From NCBI GenBank assembly GCA_902776645.1, contig CACYQT010000032.1, positions 17,262 to 81,261 of the forward strand: a DNA stretch of 64,000 bases, read 5' to 3'. This stretch comes from an uncultured bacterium (GTDB lineage: Bacteria > Verrucomicrobiota > Lentisphaeria > Oligosphaerales > Oligosphaeraceae). This document shows, one piece after another, positions 24,720 through 34,527 of this stretch (its first letter is position 1; every line of letters begins with the position of its first letter). Made by a program: the position numbers and the translations under genes. The notes under the pieces are model-generated. The model was not told the origin of the DNA. It ran no database searches and saw only the letters and a list, made by a program, of their open reading frames with translations.

Positions 24720-27458
24720 ATGATCATCAGTAGCTTCAACCGTTATTTTGAGAAGCACGGCCGCAAGACGTACATCGTGCTCGGAATTATCATCAGTGTG
24801 ATTTTCGTTTTCTCGCTGGGCGGCGGCATGGACAGCTGCGGCTATCGCGAGCCCGGGCTGAAATCATTCGGCAAGATGTACGGCAAGACGTTGAAGTCCA
24901 AGGAGACCATGGAGCTGATGCGCAGGGCCGATGTCGGCTACGTTCTGCGCACGGGCATGTCGCTCGGCCGCAACAACAGCGATTCACAGCTGTTGCAGCT
25001 GACGCTTCAGCGCATGCGCGCCCTCCACAAGGCCCATGAACTGGGTCTGGACAAAGTGTCGGACGCAGAGCTTCTGGACGCGATCCAGTCTCAGCCGATT
25101 TTCGGCGGCAAGGAGAATTTTTCCAAGCAGCGCTATCTTGATTTCGTCAACAACTACATGATTCCGAACCGCATGAGCGGCGGCGACCTCGACGAAATCA
25201 TCAAGGAGAATTTGATCATCGACCGTCTGGAAGAAAAGGCCACCGAAGGCGTCGAAGTGACGGACGACGAAGTCAACGAATATCTTGAACAGTACACGAT
25301 CAGCCAGCACGACTTCACGATGAACATCGCGAAGGACTCCGCCCCGTCCGATGACGAAATCGCGAAATTCTTCGAAACCCGCAAGGGCGAACTGACGCTG
25401 GACGACCAGAAGAAGGCCGTCGTGGCGAGCATCACGGTTGAAGATGTCTTGGCGAACGCCAATCTGAAGGCGCAGGTCGAGCCGAAGGAAGAAGAACTGA
25501 AGGACATGTTCGAGAAGGGCAAGGCCCATCTTTACAAAGACAAGAAATATGAAGATGTGAAGGAATCCATCCGCAAGCAGGTCAGCCGCCGCAAGGCCAG
25601 CGAGACCGCCCGCAAGGCCATCGCGGATCTCGCCGCCAAAGTCGCGGAAAAACCCGCCGGCGAGAAGCCCGAAGAATCCATCGCCAAATTCACGAAACTT
25701 GCTGAAGCGGCTGGTGCCAAAGTTGTTACGACTGGTTTCTTCTCCAGCGGCGACGAAATCCCCGGCATGACCGGCCATGTCAGCGCCCTCGCCCGCGCCA
25801 TCCGCGCGTTGAATCAAGTTGGTGCCGTGACGAAGGAAGTCGCCACGATCGGCGCTTTCAACGTGGCCATTCTGGCGGAACAGAAGCCCGGCGAAATGCC
25901 CGCCGCCATCAATGACGAAGTCAAGGCGAAAATCACCGACAAATTGACCAGCGAGAAGGCGTTGGCCTATTTCAACGAAAAAATCGCCCCGTTCAAGGAC
26001 AAAGTGGCCGGTCTGGAAAGCGTCTGGGATCTGATGGGGCCGTTCCAGAAGGAACTTGAGGACAAGAAGTTGGACGAAGAGGCCATGATGGCCGAATACT
26101 CCAAATACCAGGAGTTCCTCAGCGACAACGTCATGCCGTTCTTCAAGGAAGAACTGCGCAGCGCGAAGATCGTCGCCTTCAAGCCCGCGACTTTCGAAGG
26201 CCGTTTCGAAATCACCGAAGCCGAAAAGAAGGCCGAATACGAATCCCGCAAGGCTGAATTCGAAAAGAAGCAGGTTCGCATGAACAAAATTTCCGTCAAT
26301 CTGGAAGCCGACAAGGCGGACGAGAATGCCGCCAAGAAGGCGAAGCTGACCGAAGCGCTGAACAAGCTGAAGGAAGGAAAGGAATTCACGGAACTCGTCG
26401 CGGAATACTCCGAAGACGTGGTGACGAAGAACAAGCAGGGCGACACGGGCCTCGTCGATGTCACGACTTTGGACGAGACCATCGCCAAGGCTGTTCTGGA
26501 CATGGAAATCAACCAAGTGAGCGGCATTCTGGAGACCAAGGACTCCATGATGATTGTGAAACTGATCGAAAAGGACATGGGCAAGACGTATGAGGATCCT
26601 GTCGTCCAGGCCGAACTGGTCAAATCCATCACGGCTGAAAAGACGAAGAATCTCGCCGCGGACGCCGCCCATGCGTTCTCCACGAGATTCACTGAAGCCT
26701 GCGATCAGAACGACAAGGCCGGCGCCGCCAAGAAGGCGTTGGTCGAAGTCTTCGAAGAACTGGTCGCCGCCGGCGTTCAGGACGCGGAAATCATCGATCT
26801 GCCGAGCTCCGCAAGATCCGCCGACATCCCCGGCTTCGGTCGCGAGACGCAGCTGATGACGCTGTTGTTCAGCCGCACGCCCGAGAATCCCTGCACATAC
26901 ATGGTGGCCGGCCAGAACGCAAGCTACGTGGCCTGCCTGAAAGACGTGAAGCCGTCCTATCTGGCCGTTCCGTCCGCCGAAGATCCGAACACCTTCAACC
27001 GCCTGAAGAACCTGTACAGGAAGGAAACGGCCATGGCCGCCGTCAAGAAGACGGCTGAAGAGAAAGCCGCCGCCATCAACAAGGAACTGGCCGCCGGAAC
27101 GCCGCTGGACAAGGCCGCGGGCGACATTGAATTCAAGCCTGTGAAGGAAGCCTTCGATTTCATGGGCGTCCAGCAGAACCGCGAACTGCACGCGAAGGAC
27201 AAGATGGGCCTTCTTAAGGCGTTGCATCGTGGCAAGGTCGGCACCGTCATCGAGCCTGTCAAGACCTATACGGGTTATGATCTGGTCTATCTGGACAAGC
27301 GTGAACTGAAGAGCGACGACGATTCGAAGCGTCTTGCCGAGCAGATCAAGACGAGCCTTGGCAACCGCAAGAAGAGCCGCAAGCTGATGGAATACTACGA
27401 GCAGCTGGAAGCCGAATCCAACACGCAGCTGGTCGAAGGCCTCATCCGCCAGAAGTAA
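24720..27458 (+). CDS. PpiD/SurA-like membrane-anchored peptidyl-prolyl isomerase
   Basis: A 912-residue protein. The N terminus FNRYFEKHGRKTYIVLGIIISVIFVFSLGGG is a short cytoplasmic piece plus one membrane anchor, as in PpiD. A SurA_N-like chaperone region follows (ALHKAHELGLDKVSDAELLDAIQSQPIF, YLDFVNNYMIPNRMS, VTDDEVNEYLEQY). A parvulin-type domain can be seen near residues 510-620 (LTEALNKLKEGKEFTELVAEYSEDVVTK, GDTGLVDV, INQVSGILETKDSMMIVKLIEK). The protein is larger than PpiD (623 aa) and is very rich in Lys, Glu and Ala. Probable role: folding of exported proteins at the outer face of the inner membrane. AAGGA precedes ATG 24720 by about 8 bases. Confidence 0.8.
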   Translation: MIISSFNRYFEKHGRKTYIVLGIIISVIFVFSLGGGMDSCGYREPGLKSFGKMYGKTLKSKETMELMRRADVGYVLRTGMSLGRNNSDSQLLQLTLQRMRALHKAHELGLDKVSDAELLDAIQSQPIFGGKENFSKQRYLDFVNNYMIPNRMSGGDLDEIIKENLIIDRLEEKATEGVEVTDDEVNEYLEQYTISQHDFTMNIAKDSAPSDDEIAKFFETRKGELTLDDQKKAVVASITVEDVLANANLKAQVEPKEEELKDMFEKGKAHLYKDKKYEDVKESIRKQVSRRKASETARKAIADLAAKVAEKPAGEKPEESIAKFTKLAEAAGAKVVTTGFFSSGDEIPGMTGHVSALARAIRALNQVGAVTKEVATIGAFNVAILAEQKPGEMPAAINDEVKAKITDKLTSEKALAYFNEKIAPFKDKVAGLESVWDLMGPFQKELEDKKLDEEAMMAEYSKYQEFLSDNVMPFFKEELRSAKIVAFKPATFEGRFEITEAEKKAEYESRKAEFEKKQVRMNKISVNLEADKADENAAKKAKLTEALNKLKEGKEFTELVAEYSEDVVTKNKQGDTGLVDVTTLDETIAKAVLDMEINQVSGILETKDSMMIVKLIEKDMGKTYEDPVVQAELVKSITAEKTKNLAADAAHAFSTRFTEACDQNDKAGAAKKALVEVFEELVAAGVQDAEIIDLPSSARSADIPGFGRETQLMTLLFSRTPENPCTYMVAGQNASYVACLKDVKPSYLAVPSAEDPNTFNRLKNLYRKETAMAAVKKTAEEKAAAINKELAAGTPLDKAAGDIEFKPVKEAFDFMGVQQNRELHAKDKMGLLKALHRGKVGTVIEPVKTYTGYDLVYLDKRELKSDDDSKRLAEQIKTSLGNRKKSRKLMEYYEQLEAESNTQLVEGLIRQK

Positions 27459-27481
27459 TTCCGGCCCTTTATCTTAAAGAC

Positions 27482-27520
27482 AAACAAGCCCCGCGGCAAA
27501 TACTGCGGGGCTTGTTTTTT
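27482..27520 (+). terminator. Rho-independent terminator after the PpiD-like gene
   Basis: Exact 13-bp arms AAACAAGCCCCGC (27482-27494) and GCGGGGCTTGTTT (27505-27517), with T continuing to 27520. Confidence 0.92.
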
Positions 27521-27525
27521 GATGT

Positions 27526-27573
27526 GGCGGCGGCGTCTCCGCCGTCGGCGGCTAGAATGCTAGAATACTAGAA
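27526..27573. repeat. REP-like palindrome plus CTAGAA octad repeat
   Basis: GGCGGCGTCTCCGCCGTCGG is a diverged member of the 13838/47416 palindrome family. It runs straight into three CTAGAA-containing 8-bp units (27552-27573). The pair lies between a terminator and the end of a minus-strand gene. Confidence 0.6.
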
Positions 27574-27577
27574 GCAC

Positions 27578-29530
27578 TTATGGCCGTATTTTGATCACGT
27601 CATTCTGTTCACACCGTATCGTCTTCCCGTCGGCGAATTTTCCAAGCTGGACGGCTTGCAGGTCGCCTGGCGTGACGAGATAAACCGTATTGCCCGTCAC
27701 ATCGACATGCTTGCTGGCGGTCACAAAAACAGCGCCATGACGTTCCATTCCAAGATATTGCGGATGGCCGAACATGTTTTTCGTTCCAGAGAAATCACCA
27801 GATTGGCGTTCATATCGCAACGGATTCCAGAAGATATTGCCGCTGACGGTTGCGCCATCGACATACATGATGTGAATGTAACCGCCTTCGACAATCCAAT
27901 TGCCGCGGATTTCCACATCACGGATAATGGAATCATCCCACACGCCCTGCGCCGTATCGCGCGGCACGAGACCCGTCTCGATACCGCCACAACCGATCAA
28001 CGTGTTGCCGATGATCTTAACGTTCTGCGGAATCGCGCCTTCCGCATAACCCCACGATTCTTCGTAGACGCTCAAGCCTGAATGCACGTCCTTCCAGACA
28101 TTGTTCTCCAAAAGGCCGCCGCCCACGCCGGTCAGCAACGCACCACGTGAACGCGAATCATGGAAATAGCAACCGCGAATTACAAAACCTTCCGAATTAT
28201 CGACATGCGTGTCCACCAGCAGCTGCTCCGCAGGCAGATCGACCGCCTCGCCAAGCTCCACTACATACAGCTGTCCATTCCTGCGCCACGCAATCCGCTC
28301 ATTCGCCTGCGGCTTCATGTCGGCGATTTCCTTTAGCAATGTCTCATCCGTTAATGGCTTGACATCAACGACTTTTGAAAACGAAACCTGCTCCAGCTTC
28401 CCAATACGATATATGTTGAATTCCTTACCTGCCACGGGCGGTTTAGGCGAGCCGACGACAATCGTCGTCGGCGACAGCTGTTTCCAGCAATACCGCCAGT
28501 TGCCATGCAGATTCAAATTGTCATCCGACGTATGGGCGAATTCGCAGTTCTCCACCAACGCGCCATGCGTCACGCAGTTGGAATGGAAATGGTCGGCCGT
28601 TCCATAATGGATCCGCCGCGTTCCTGGCTTGCGTATCAGTCTCATGTTCAAGAACTTGTTGCCACCGATACCACCATTTTCCAGAATGCCCATGCCCTGT
28701 GACTGCCAGACATCGATATTCTCGAACGTCATATTTTCACAGCCGTTCACATGGATCGTGAAGCCACGGCGGAAATTCAGCGCGATCAACGTGCCCGCCT
28801 TCACTTTGCCAGTCATCCCGCGGGCCTCCAGCCGCGCGTTTTTCGTGAAATACGGTGCAAGCTGAGAAGGATTCAGTTTCACGGTCAGCTTGTCGCCATC
28901 ATGCAACGTCGCACCGTCGTGTATGAGCGTATATTGCGGAATATATTCGCCTTCAGGCGTATAAAGCGTGAACTGGCCGCCGCCCATGCCCGATTTCGGC
29001 CAGTCTGAATCAATCTGCATTTCAAGGCTCGACAAATCGTCGGCGATGGAAAGAATCGTCCCCTGGATATAGACCGGCAAATCAAAATCAATCTGGAAGT
29101 TCTTAAGCGTCATGCCCTTGCAGTTTGTGAAAAGCAAACTTTGCGGATTGTCGGCGATTTTGGACATGGGGCGTTCGAACCAAAACGTACTGCCCTGCCC
29201 GTCCAATGTGAAATCCTGCACACGGTCGAAATGCCATCCGCTATTGTCCGCGAAACGATACTGGCCGGGCGCCATGCGGAACTCCTTCCGGCCTTCCGCA
29301 ATGGCGGCTGCGACCTGTTTTTTCAGCTCTTCGCCGGCGGCGCGCTGCCGCGCCTTCTCCGTCTCGTCCAGAACGAAACCGGATGGCGCATGTGCATCAT
29401 ACGCAGGCGTTTGCTGTGCGCGTTTCCAGGCGGGATTCCGCTCCAGCCGTTCCTTCAGCAACGCATCGCCATCCTGCGCCATCAGCGCCGCCGCACCCAA
29501 AGCCAGCATCCACAAACTGCACAGTTTCAT
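27578..29530 (-). CDS. Secreted right-handed beta-helix glycosidase-like protein (GH110-like)
   Basis: A 650-residue protein with signal peptide MKLCSLWMLALGAAALMAQ. The body is a pectate-lyase-type beta-helix (FTLDGQGSTFWF, MTLKNFQIDFDLP, FTIHVNGCENMTFENIDVW, NVKIIGNTLIGCGG, VEIRGNWIVEGG). Two segments recall GH110 alpha-1,3-galactosidases: NCEFAHTSDDNLNLHGNW (paired acids, then His) and GCYFHDSRSRGALLTG. This suggests an exo-acting glycosidase on host or plant glycans, located in the periplasm or outside. GH110 assignment is by recollected motif only. It is the last of a minus-strand group with the DUF4091 and sulfatase genes. Confidence 0.65.
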   Translation of the reverse strand: MKLCSLWMLALGAAALMAQDGDALLKERLERNPAWKRAQQTPAYDAHAPSGFVLDETEKARQRAAGEELKKQVAAAIAEGRKEFRMAPGQYRFADNSGWHFDRVQDFTLDGQGSTFWFERPMSKIADNPQSLLFTNCKGMTLKNFQIDFDLPVYIQGTILSIADDLSSLEMQIDSDWPKSGMGGGQFTLYTPEGEYIPQYTLIHDGATLHDGDKLTVKLNPSQLAPYFTKNARLEARGMTGKVKAGTLIALNFRRGFTIHVNGCENMTFENIDVWQSQGMGILENGGIGGNKFLNMRLIRKPGTRRIHYGTADHFHSNCVTHGALVENCEFAHTSDDNLNLHGNWRYCWKQLSPTTIVVGSPKPPVAGKEFNIYRIGKLEQVSFSKVVDVKPLTDETLLKEIADMKPQANERIAWRRNGQLYVVELGEAVDLPAEQLLVDTHVDNSEGFVIRGCYFHDSRSRGALLTGVGGGLLENNVWKDVHSGLSVYEESWGYAEGAIPQNVKIIGNTLIGCGGIETGLVPRDTAQGVWDDSIIRDVEIRGNWIVEGGYIHIMYVDGATVSGNIFWNPLRYERQSGDFSGTKNMFGHPQYLGMERHGAVFVTASKHVDVTGNTVYLVTPGDLQAVQLGKFADGKTIRCEQNDVIKIRP

Positions 29531-29543
29531 TCTTGCCTCATTT

Positions 29544-29574
29544 TTCTAGGATTCTAGAATTCTAGTATTCTAGT
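29544..29574. repeat. TTCTAG octad tandem repeat
   Basis: Four successive 8-bp units of TTCTAG plus two variable bases fill the gap between two minus-strand genes. The same octads are at 27552-27573 and 51167-51232. Confidence 0.85.
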
Positions 29575-29582
29575 TTTTTGAT

Positions 29583-31889
29583 TTATTTCTTTTTCAGCGC
29601 CATAATCTTCCGCGCCAACGCATTACGCTGGGCTTCAAGTTTTTTCGGATCATGGTCCCAATGTGTCAAATCAATGGCCACGGGAGCGATGACAGCCTGA
29701 ATCTGCCGTTCCGCATCCAAATCATTTCCAAGCAGTTGACGATAGATTTGGAAATATTCGAAGTCTTCGTTGCCGTCACGGATGAGTTCCAGACGAATGC
29801 TTGTGACAGGGCCGTCGATTCCGACCTGCTTGCCGGGATAGATCATGAAGCCGTCACCGTTGGCGTCCGGGAACATTTCGGCCTCCTCCCACACGTTGCA
29901 TTCTTTCTGATAGGCGCCGTTGCGGTACATCGTGCAAACGTTGACGCACCAATACAACACGCCTTCAATTCCGTACTTGGCCTGCAGCCATGACAGGATG
30001 CGGTGGGACGTGCCGCAATCGTCGATCAGATACGTCGGATACGGGGCTTTCGGCCAGCAGCATGTATACCACCAGAGATGCTGGCCGGCCTTGCGGCGCT
30101 GATACAGTTTGTCCCAATTGATGGAACCGAGAATCGGAACCCAGATGTCAATGGAATCCAGCAACTTGGGCTCAGGCTGCTCCGTCATGATGAACTGCAC
30201 GTCCTTGCCAAGGGAATGGACCTTTTTCGCCAGTTCGACGACCAGATCGTACTGCGATTCATTCGGTTCGTCAAAGCAGTAGACATAGCCTCTGTCGAGC
30301 CAGCCGTTTTCGCGCAGATACTCCACATCCGCTTTCAGTTTCTCCAAATTCATGTTCTTGCCCCAACCGCTGGGAATCTGGAAAGCCGCCACGCGCGGAT
30401 CAGTCAAAAACTTTCTAGCCTCTTCGGAGCGAATCGGATACGGCAGTTCACCCGCGCCCATGCGACGGTCCGCCATGAACCAATAGTACTTGTCCCACAG
30501 TTCCTGCCATTTTGCCGATTTCGGCTCCACATCATAGCCCCGTTCGATGGCGGACGGCCAAACGGCCAGAGCGCTTTTGAAAGACGGCGTCACAGGAAGC
30601 TCGAAATCAAAGACTTCGATGTTCAGCGGAATCTCTTTCTTGTAACCATTCTTGTCCGTCACCGTCACCACGCCTGCATATTTTCCGGGCTTGCATCCGG
30701 CCTTCGTTTCCGCCTGCACCCAAATGGATTGCGTGGCTTCCAACGGCACGTCGATGGCGCCTTGTAGCGGCGGCAACGCATCGGCGTACAGGCCGGGCGC
30801 CAGTTTCAATTTCGGATCGCAGGTCGTCTTGCGAACCATTGAATAGCACGCCTGCAAAAGCCGTAGCTCCAGATTTTCCGCAACCGCGCCATTCGCATCC
30901 TTCAATTCCGAAACTTTTACGTCAAGTCCTTTAATCGGAGCATTTTCCGCATAAACGACAATCTGACGGGCCTCCGTCTCACGGATGGCCAGAGAGATGG
31001 ACAGCGATGGCTTCGCCTCGTCTTCCTGCGGCGGCGCATAACGGCGGTATTTGTTCATCACGCTGTCCGTCCAAAGCACGACGCGGCCTTTTTCATCAGT
31101 CGCGCGAAGCAAGACTTCCACGTTTTCCGTCGGCTCCGACCGCTGATTCCATTCGTCCGCCGCTGTCAAGCGATAAAAGACACGGCTCCAGTCTTTTGGA
31201 ACATCCTTGTCTTCATATTCGCCGCCTGCCAGATTGCTGGCATGAACCATCGTGTTGGCATTGTCCGGATAACGCGAACGGCTGACATAATAACGCATTC
31301 CCTCCAAAGCCGTCCATGACAGCTTCACAGCTTTCGCTTGCGGATCGTATTTAGCGACAAAATTCTGCGGCGGTTGCGGTTGCGGCTGCGGAGAACCGAA
31401 GCGCACATCGTCAATCCAGCCTTTGCCTTCCCGCTCTTTGCCGAACAGTTCGAAACGGACCTCAAATGTCTTCGTGTCCTTCGACGTCTTGAAGCGAGTG
31501 GAAATCGGAACCCAGTCTTCGCTCTGCACAGCAACGCTTTTGGAGCCGCGCAGCCATTTGCCGTTTGCGTCGTATTCATAGCCGAACAACGTTCCGTTTC
31601 CCTTCGCCATCGCCGTCAGAAGATATTCCGTTTCAGGCTCGACGGCCAGGCGGCCTTGTGTGATCGCAGCCACATGGCTCTTTCCGTCGACGATCTTGAC
31701 GATATAGCCGCAGGCCTGGCCGCTATATGACGTTTCCGTCGTCATGCCGGCCGTGGAGCCGCCCGTGCAGTGGCCGCCCCAATTCGCGGGCATGCCGTTC
31801 TCCCCTTTCTCCTCAAAGCCCGTGTTCTTCAACATGTTCTGCCCGAACACCATCAACGGCAACAGACACCAAAGCAAAAGTTTTTTCAT
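29583..31889 (-). CDS. Secreted DUF4091 glycoside-hydrolase-like protein with N-terminal CBM-like domain
   Basis: A 768-residue protein with signal peptide KKLLLWCLLPLMVFGQN. Residues about 20-170 form a carbohydrate-binding-like jelly roll (LKNTGFEEKGENGMPANWGG, GWIDDVRFGSPQP). A fibronectin-type domain follows (LSWTALEGMRYYVSRSRYPD). The C-terminal half is a barrel with GYVYCFDEPNESQYD (a plausible catalytic Glu in DEPNE), DIWVPILGSINWDK, LWWYTCCWPKAPYPTYLIDD and GVLYWCVN, then a DUF4091 end, VTSIRLELIRDGNEDFEYFQ. Substrate unknown. Two ATGs stand at 31895 and 31889; AAGGA spacing (about 10) favours 31889. Confidence 0.75.
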   Translation of the reverse strand: MKKLLLWCLLPLMVFGQNMLKNTGFEEKGENGMPANWGGHCTGGSTAGMTTETSYSGQACGYIVKIVDGKSHVAAITQGRLAVEPETEYLLTAMAKGNGTLFGYEYDANGKWLRGSKSVAVQSEDWVPISTRFKTSKDTKTFEVRFELFGKEREGKGWIDDVRFGSPQPQPQPPQNFVAKYDPQAKAVKLSWTALEGMRYYVSRSRYPDNANTMVHASNLAGGEYEDKDVPKDWSRVFYRLTAADEWNQRSEPTENVEVLLRATDEKGRVVLWTDSVMNKYRRYAPPQEDEAKPSLSISLAIRETEARQIVVYAENAPIKGLDVKVSELKDANGAVAENLELRLLQACYSMVRKTTCDPKLKLAPGLYADALPPLQGAIDVPLEATQSIWVQAETKAGCKPGKYAGVVTVTDKNGYKKEIPLNIEVFDFELPVTPSFKSALAVWPSAIERGYDVEPKSAKWQELWDKYYWFMADRRMGAGELPYPIRSEEARKFLTDPRVAAFQIPSGWGKNMNLEKLKADVEYLRENGWLDRGYVYCFDEPNESQYDLVVELAKKVHSLGKDVQFIMTEQPEPKLLDSIDIWVPILGSINWDKLYQRRKAGQHLWWYTCCWPKAPYPTYLIDDCGTSHRILSWLQAKYGIEGVLYWCVNVCTMYRNGAYQKECNVWEEAEMFPDANGDGFMIYPGKQVGIDGPVTSIRLELIRDGNEDFEYFQIYRQLLGNDLDAERQIQAVIAPVAIDLTHWDHDPKKLEAQRNALARKIMALKKK

Positions 31890-31917
31890 GATCATGATTC
31901 CTTTTAAAGCAAAACAA

Positions 31918-31980
31918 AGGGATTAAAAGCGATTCAAGGGATAAAAGAAATGGAGGGGATAAAAGAAATGGAAGAGTGGC
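31918..31980. repeat. Short direct repeat between genes
   Basis: GGGATAAAAGAAATGGA occurs twice in tandem, with a diverged third unit (GGGATTAAAAGCGATT) before it. Confidence 0.7.
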
Positions 31981-31986
31981 AAGGGA

Positions 31987-33426
31987 TTACAAATCAATAG
32001 TATAGCCTGGCGGGATGCGGCCCGCCTCTTCGTCATGGCGCATGGCGTGGTCCAGTCGTCCCGCGTAATGCGTGTTGTTCTTTCCGCCCGTCTGCTTTTC
32101 GGCGGAGACGGGATTTGGATTCTGCGGCACTTCGCTTGCGCGATAGGCGTCAAGCTTGGCTTTCAACGACTTAACATGTTCCGTATCCTTCAGTTCTTCG
32201 TATTTGTCGCGGTCGTCGGGGAAGGTGTCGAAATAATAGTAGCGGTCGTCCGGAGCGTTATAGACCAGCTTGCCCGCTCCCGTCTCCGTGCCGTCGCAGA
32301 CCATGTAGGCGCCTTTCTTTCGCGACGCATATTGTGAGAAAACCACATCGTGCTTCTGGCTGCCGAACATGTCCAGACCGTCGAATTCCGCAGGATCATA
32401 CGGGAGGCCCGCATAGGCGAGCAACGTCGGCGGGATATCGACAAGAGACACCAAGTCCTTGCAATGGCGTGGTTTGTCGCCTGGACGGCGGATCATCAGC
32501 GGGATGTGGGCGGCGGCATCGACCATCGTCCGCTTGCCCATGCAGTTGTAGTCGCCGAGCAATTCGCCGTGGTCCGTCGAGAAGAGGATCATCGTGTCGT
32601 CGTACATGCCTTTCTCCTTCAGTTTCGCGATGATGCGGCCGATCTGGTAGTCGACGAAGGAGATGCACGCGTAGTAGTAGTTCTTCAACAGGATGATCTG
32701 CCGTTCGGAGACGCCCATGTTGTCCAGTTTGAAACGGCCATGGACGAGCTCCGCGAAATCCTCCATATGCTCGGGAACATACGGCAGCGACAAATCGTCG
32801 CGATACAGCTTGTTCCACGGCGCAGGCGGGCAGAACGGCGGATGCGGATGGATGAACGACGACATCAGAAACACAGGCTTCGACGGATCAACGCTGTCCA
32901 GATAATCGATGCTCCTGTCCGCAACCCATTGCGTCGGATGCGCTTCCGGCGGAAGCGGCGAAACTTGCGGCACGTAGTACATCTCCGTGCGGACGCCGTT
33001 GTAGTCGAAAACATACGGATAGTTCTTTATGATGAACTGCGTGTAGTCGTCTTCAGGGGCGGACAGTTCTTCCTGCGTGTAGCGCTTCGAGAAACCGATG
33101 GAGCCGTAGTAGTCCGTCACATGGTGCATTTTGCCGACGCAGCAGGACTGGTAGCCCGCCTTCGTCAAGGCGTCATAGACGCCTTTTCCCGTATAGGCCA
33201 AGTTTTTGTTGTTGTTCGTGCAGCCCGTCCGCGCGGGATACTGGCCGGACAGCATGGACATGCGGGCGGGAACGCAGACGGGAGACGGCGTCACGGCGCA
33301 GTCGAACACAGTTGATTCCCGCGCCAAAGCATCGAACGACGGCGTCTGGATATCGGCGTTGCCCAATTCATGAATCGTGTCGCGCCGCTGCTGATCCGTG
33401 AACAGGAAGAGAATGTGTTTCGGCAT
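31987..33426 (-). CDS. Sulfatase (S1 type, Cys active site)
   Basis: A 479-residue sulfatase. It starts PKHILFLFTDQQRRDTI (metal-binding Asp11 and Gln12), and has the formylglycine motif SPVCVPARMSMLSG with Cys51 and Arg55 (C-x-P-x-R). Further family marks are GYQSCCVGKMHH, FLMSSFIHPHPPF, FSTDHGELLGDYNCMGKRTM (metal ligands) and VSLVDIPPTLL. It should cleave sulfate esters from glycans. There is no signal peptide, so it may act on imported oligosaccharides. A Cys-type sulfatase in an anaerobe needs a radical SAM maturase; a radical SAM gene lies two genes upstream. AAGGA precedes the start, 12 bp after the (Cys-Ala) gene stop. Confidence 0.9.
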   Translation of the reverse strand: MPKHILFLFTDQQRRDTIHELGNADIQTPSFDALARESTVFDCAVTPSPVCVPARMSMLSGQYPARTGCTNNNKNLAYTGKGVYDALTKAGYQSCCVGKMHHVTDYYGSIGFSKRYTQEELSAPEDDYTQFIIKNYPYVFDYNGVRTEMYYVPQVSPLPPEAHPTQWVADRSIDYLDSVDPSKPVFLMSSFIHPHPPFCPPAPWNKLYRDDLSLPYVPEHMEDFAELVHGRFKLDNMGVSERQIILLKNYYYACISFVDYQIGRIIAKLKEKGMYDDTMILFSTDHGELLGDYNCMGKRTMVDAAAHIPLMIRRPGDKPRHCKDLVSLVDIPPTLLAYAGLPYDPAEFDGLDMFGSQKHDVVFSQYASRKKGAYMVCDGTETGAGKLVYNAPDDRYYYFDTFPDDRDKYEELKDTEHVKSLKAKLDAYRASEVPQNPNPVSAEKQTGGKNNTHYAGRLDHAMRHDEEAGRIPPGYTIDL

Positions 33427-33438
33427 GATGGTCCTTTA

Positions 33439-34527
33439 TTATTTAGTGTATGGCCTTTTTTCGATGATGGCTCTTTCCAGCTGGTCCGTATTCAGTTTCG
33501 GATGGTAGAAATCCTTCCGTGAGCAACCGGCCCGTCCGCCGCCTGCGCACGCGCATGCGCAGGCACATGCGCATGCGCAACCGCCGCCATGATGGTGGTA
33601 TGTGCCCCTTAAAACACGGCTTGCCGCCCGTTCCTCCGGCGTCGCCAGACGGAAACCGCTCTTCGGCGGCGGCGTGTATTTCTTGCCATGCGGCCCAAGG
33701 CCGAACACCGGCCTCATGAAATACATGATCGGTTTGTCCAACGCCCTCGCCTTCGGCACGAAACCGCGTGCGTAATAGTACGGATCCTCCCGCTTGTTGT
33801 AACGGATCATACCACCGACTGTCTGCACAAGCAGAATGAAAACCATGATGATGACCGGCATCCAGTCAAGAAAACCTTCGAGGAGATGCTTCCATCCGCC
33901 TTTTTTGTTCGCCACATCCGCGTTTTCCTGAACGTTGATATCCGGAAAACGCGACATGTCATATTTCACCATGATGCTCGCCCGCTGCCCTTCGGACAAC
34001 GATGTTTTCAAAACGTAGTATCCGCCTTCCTTATCCTTAACCGAACACTGCGTCACGCCGTCCGCCTTCCAGCGGACGACCAGCGACTTCACGTCGATGT
34101 CGTCAAACCAGCCTGGCGTGAAATCATAGAAAACGACGCTCCCGTTTTCACTCTTTTCATGATATTGGAACATGTACCGCTGATGGAAGGAATATTCGAA
34201 CGTCACCGTCTCGCCGGCCGTATAGGCCCTGTCCAGATCCAGACGGATGTACTGCCCGTTTTCCTCGTAATATCTGGCCTTGCGGATGTTGCCGCTAAGC
34301 GGCTTGATTGCGTCCAGATGGCCGTTCGGCACGCCGACCTTCACCCACGTCAACGGGCCTTCCGTCGTGGAATCCAACACTTTCCATGAAATTTTGTAGC
34401 GCATGTCCAGCGTGGCGTCTTCCCGCGGCTCCACCCATATTTCATACGACTGGATTTCGTCCAGAGGCTTGCCCATGGCCACCGCCGTGCAAAGCACGGT
34501 CATCATAATCAGCAGAAATCTCTTCAT
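33439..34527 (-). CDS. Membrane protein with beta-rich ectodomain and C-terminal (Cys-Ala)6 tract
   Basis: A 362-residue protein. Signal peptide KRFLLIMMTVLCTAVAMG; then about 215 residues of extracytoplasmic beta-rich sequence (DEIQSYEIWVEPREDATLDM, YIRLDLDRAYTAGETVTFEY, VVFYDFTPGWFDD) that recall DUF2207; then one membrane helix WMPVIIMVFILLVQTVGG; then a cytosolic tail. The tail holds HHHGGG, six Cys-Ala repeats, GGGRAGCSRKDFYHP. The Cys and Ala codons vary (tgc/tgt, gca/gcc/gcg), so selection acts on the peptide and not on a DNA microsatellite. It overlaps the upstream radical SAM gene by 4 bp. The Cys tract is a likely radical SAM substrate. I chose ATG 34527 because it begins the signal peptide. 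Function unknown. Confidence 0.8.
   Translation of the reverse strand: MKRFLLIMMTVLCTAVAMGKPLDEIQSYEIWVEPREDATLDMRYKISWKVLDSTTEGPLTWVKVGVPNGHLDAIKPLSGNIRKARYYEENGQYIRLDLDRAYTAGETVTFEYSFHQRYMFQYHEKSENGSVVFYDFTPGWFDDIDVKSLVVRWKADGVTQCSVKDKEGGYYVLKTSLSEGQRASIMVKYDMSRFPDINVQENADVANKKGGWKHLLEGFLDWMPVIIMVFILLVQTVGGMIRYNKREDPYYYARGFVPKARALDKPIMYFMRPVFGLGPHGKKYTPPPKSGFRLATPEERAASRVLRGTYHHHGGGCACACACACACAGGGRAGCSRKDFYHPKLNTDQLERAIIEKRPYTK

Noticed and set aside
24984..27227. 747-codon minus-strand ORF
   Set aside because: Antisense to the PpiD-like gene; Phe/Leu/Gly/Asp-rich composition is the mirror of Lys/Glu/Ala codons on the plus strand.
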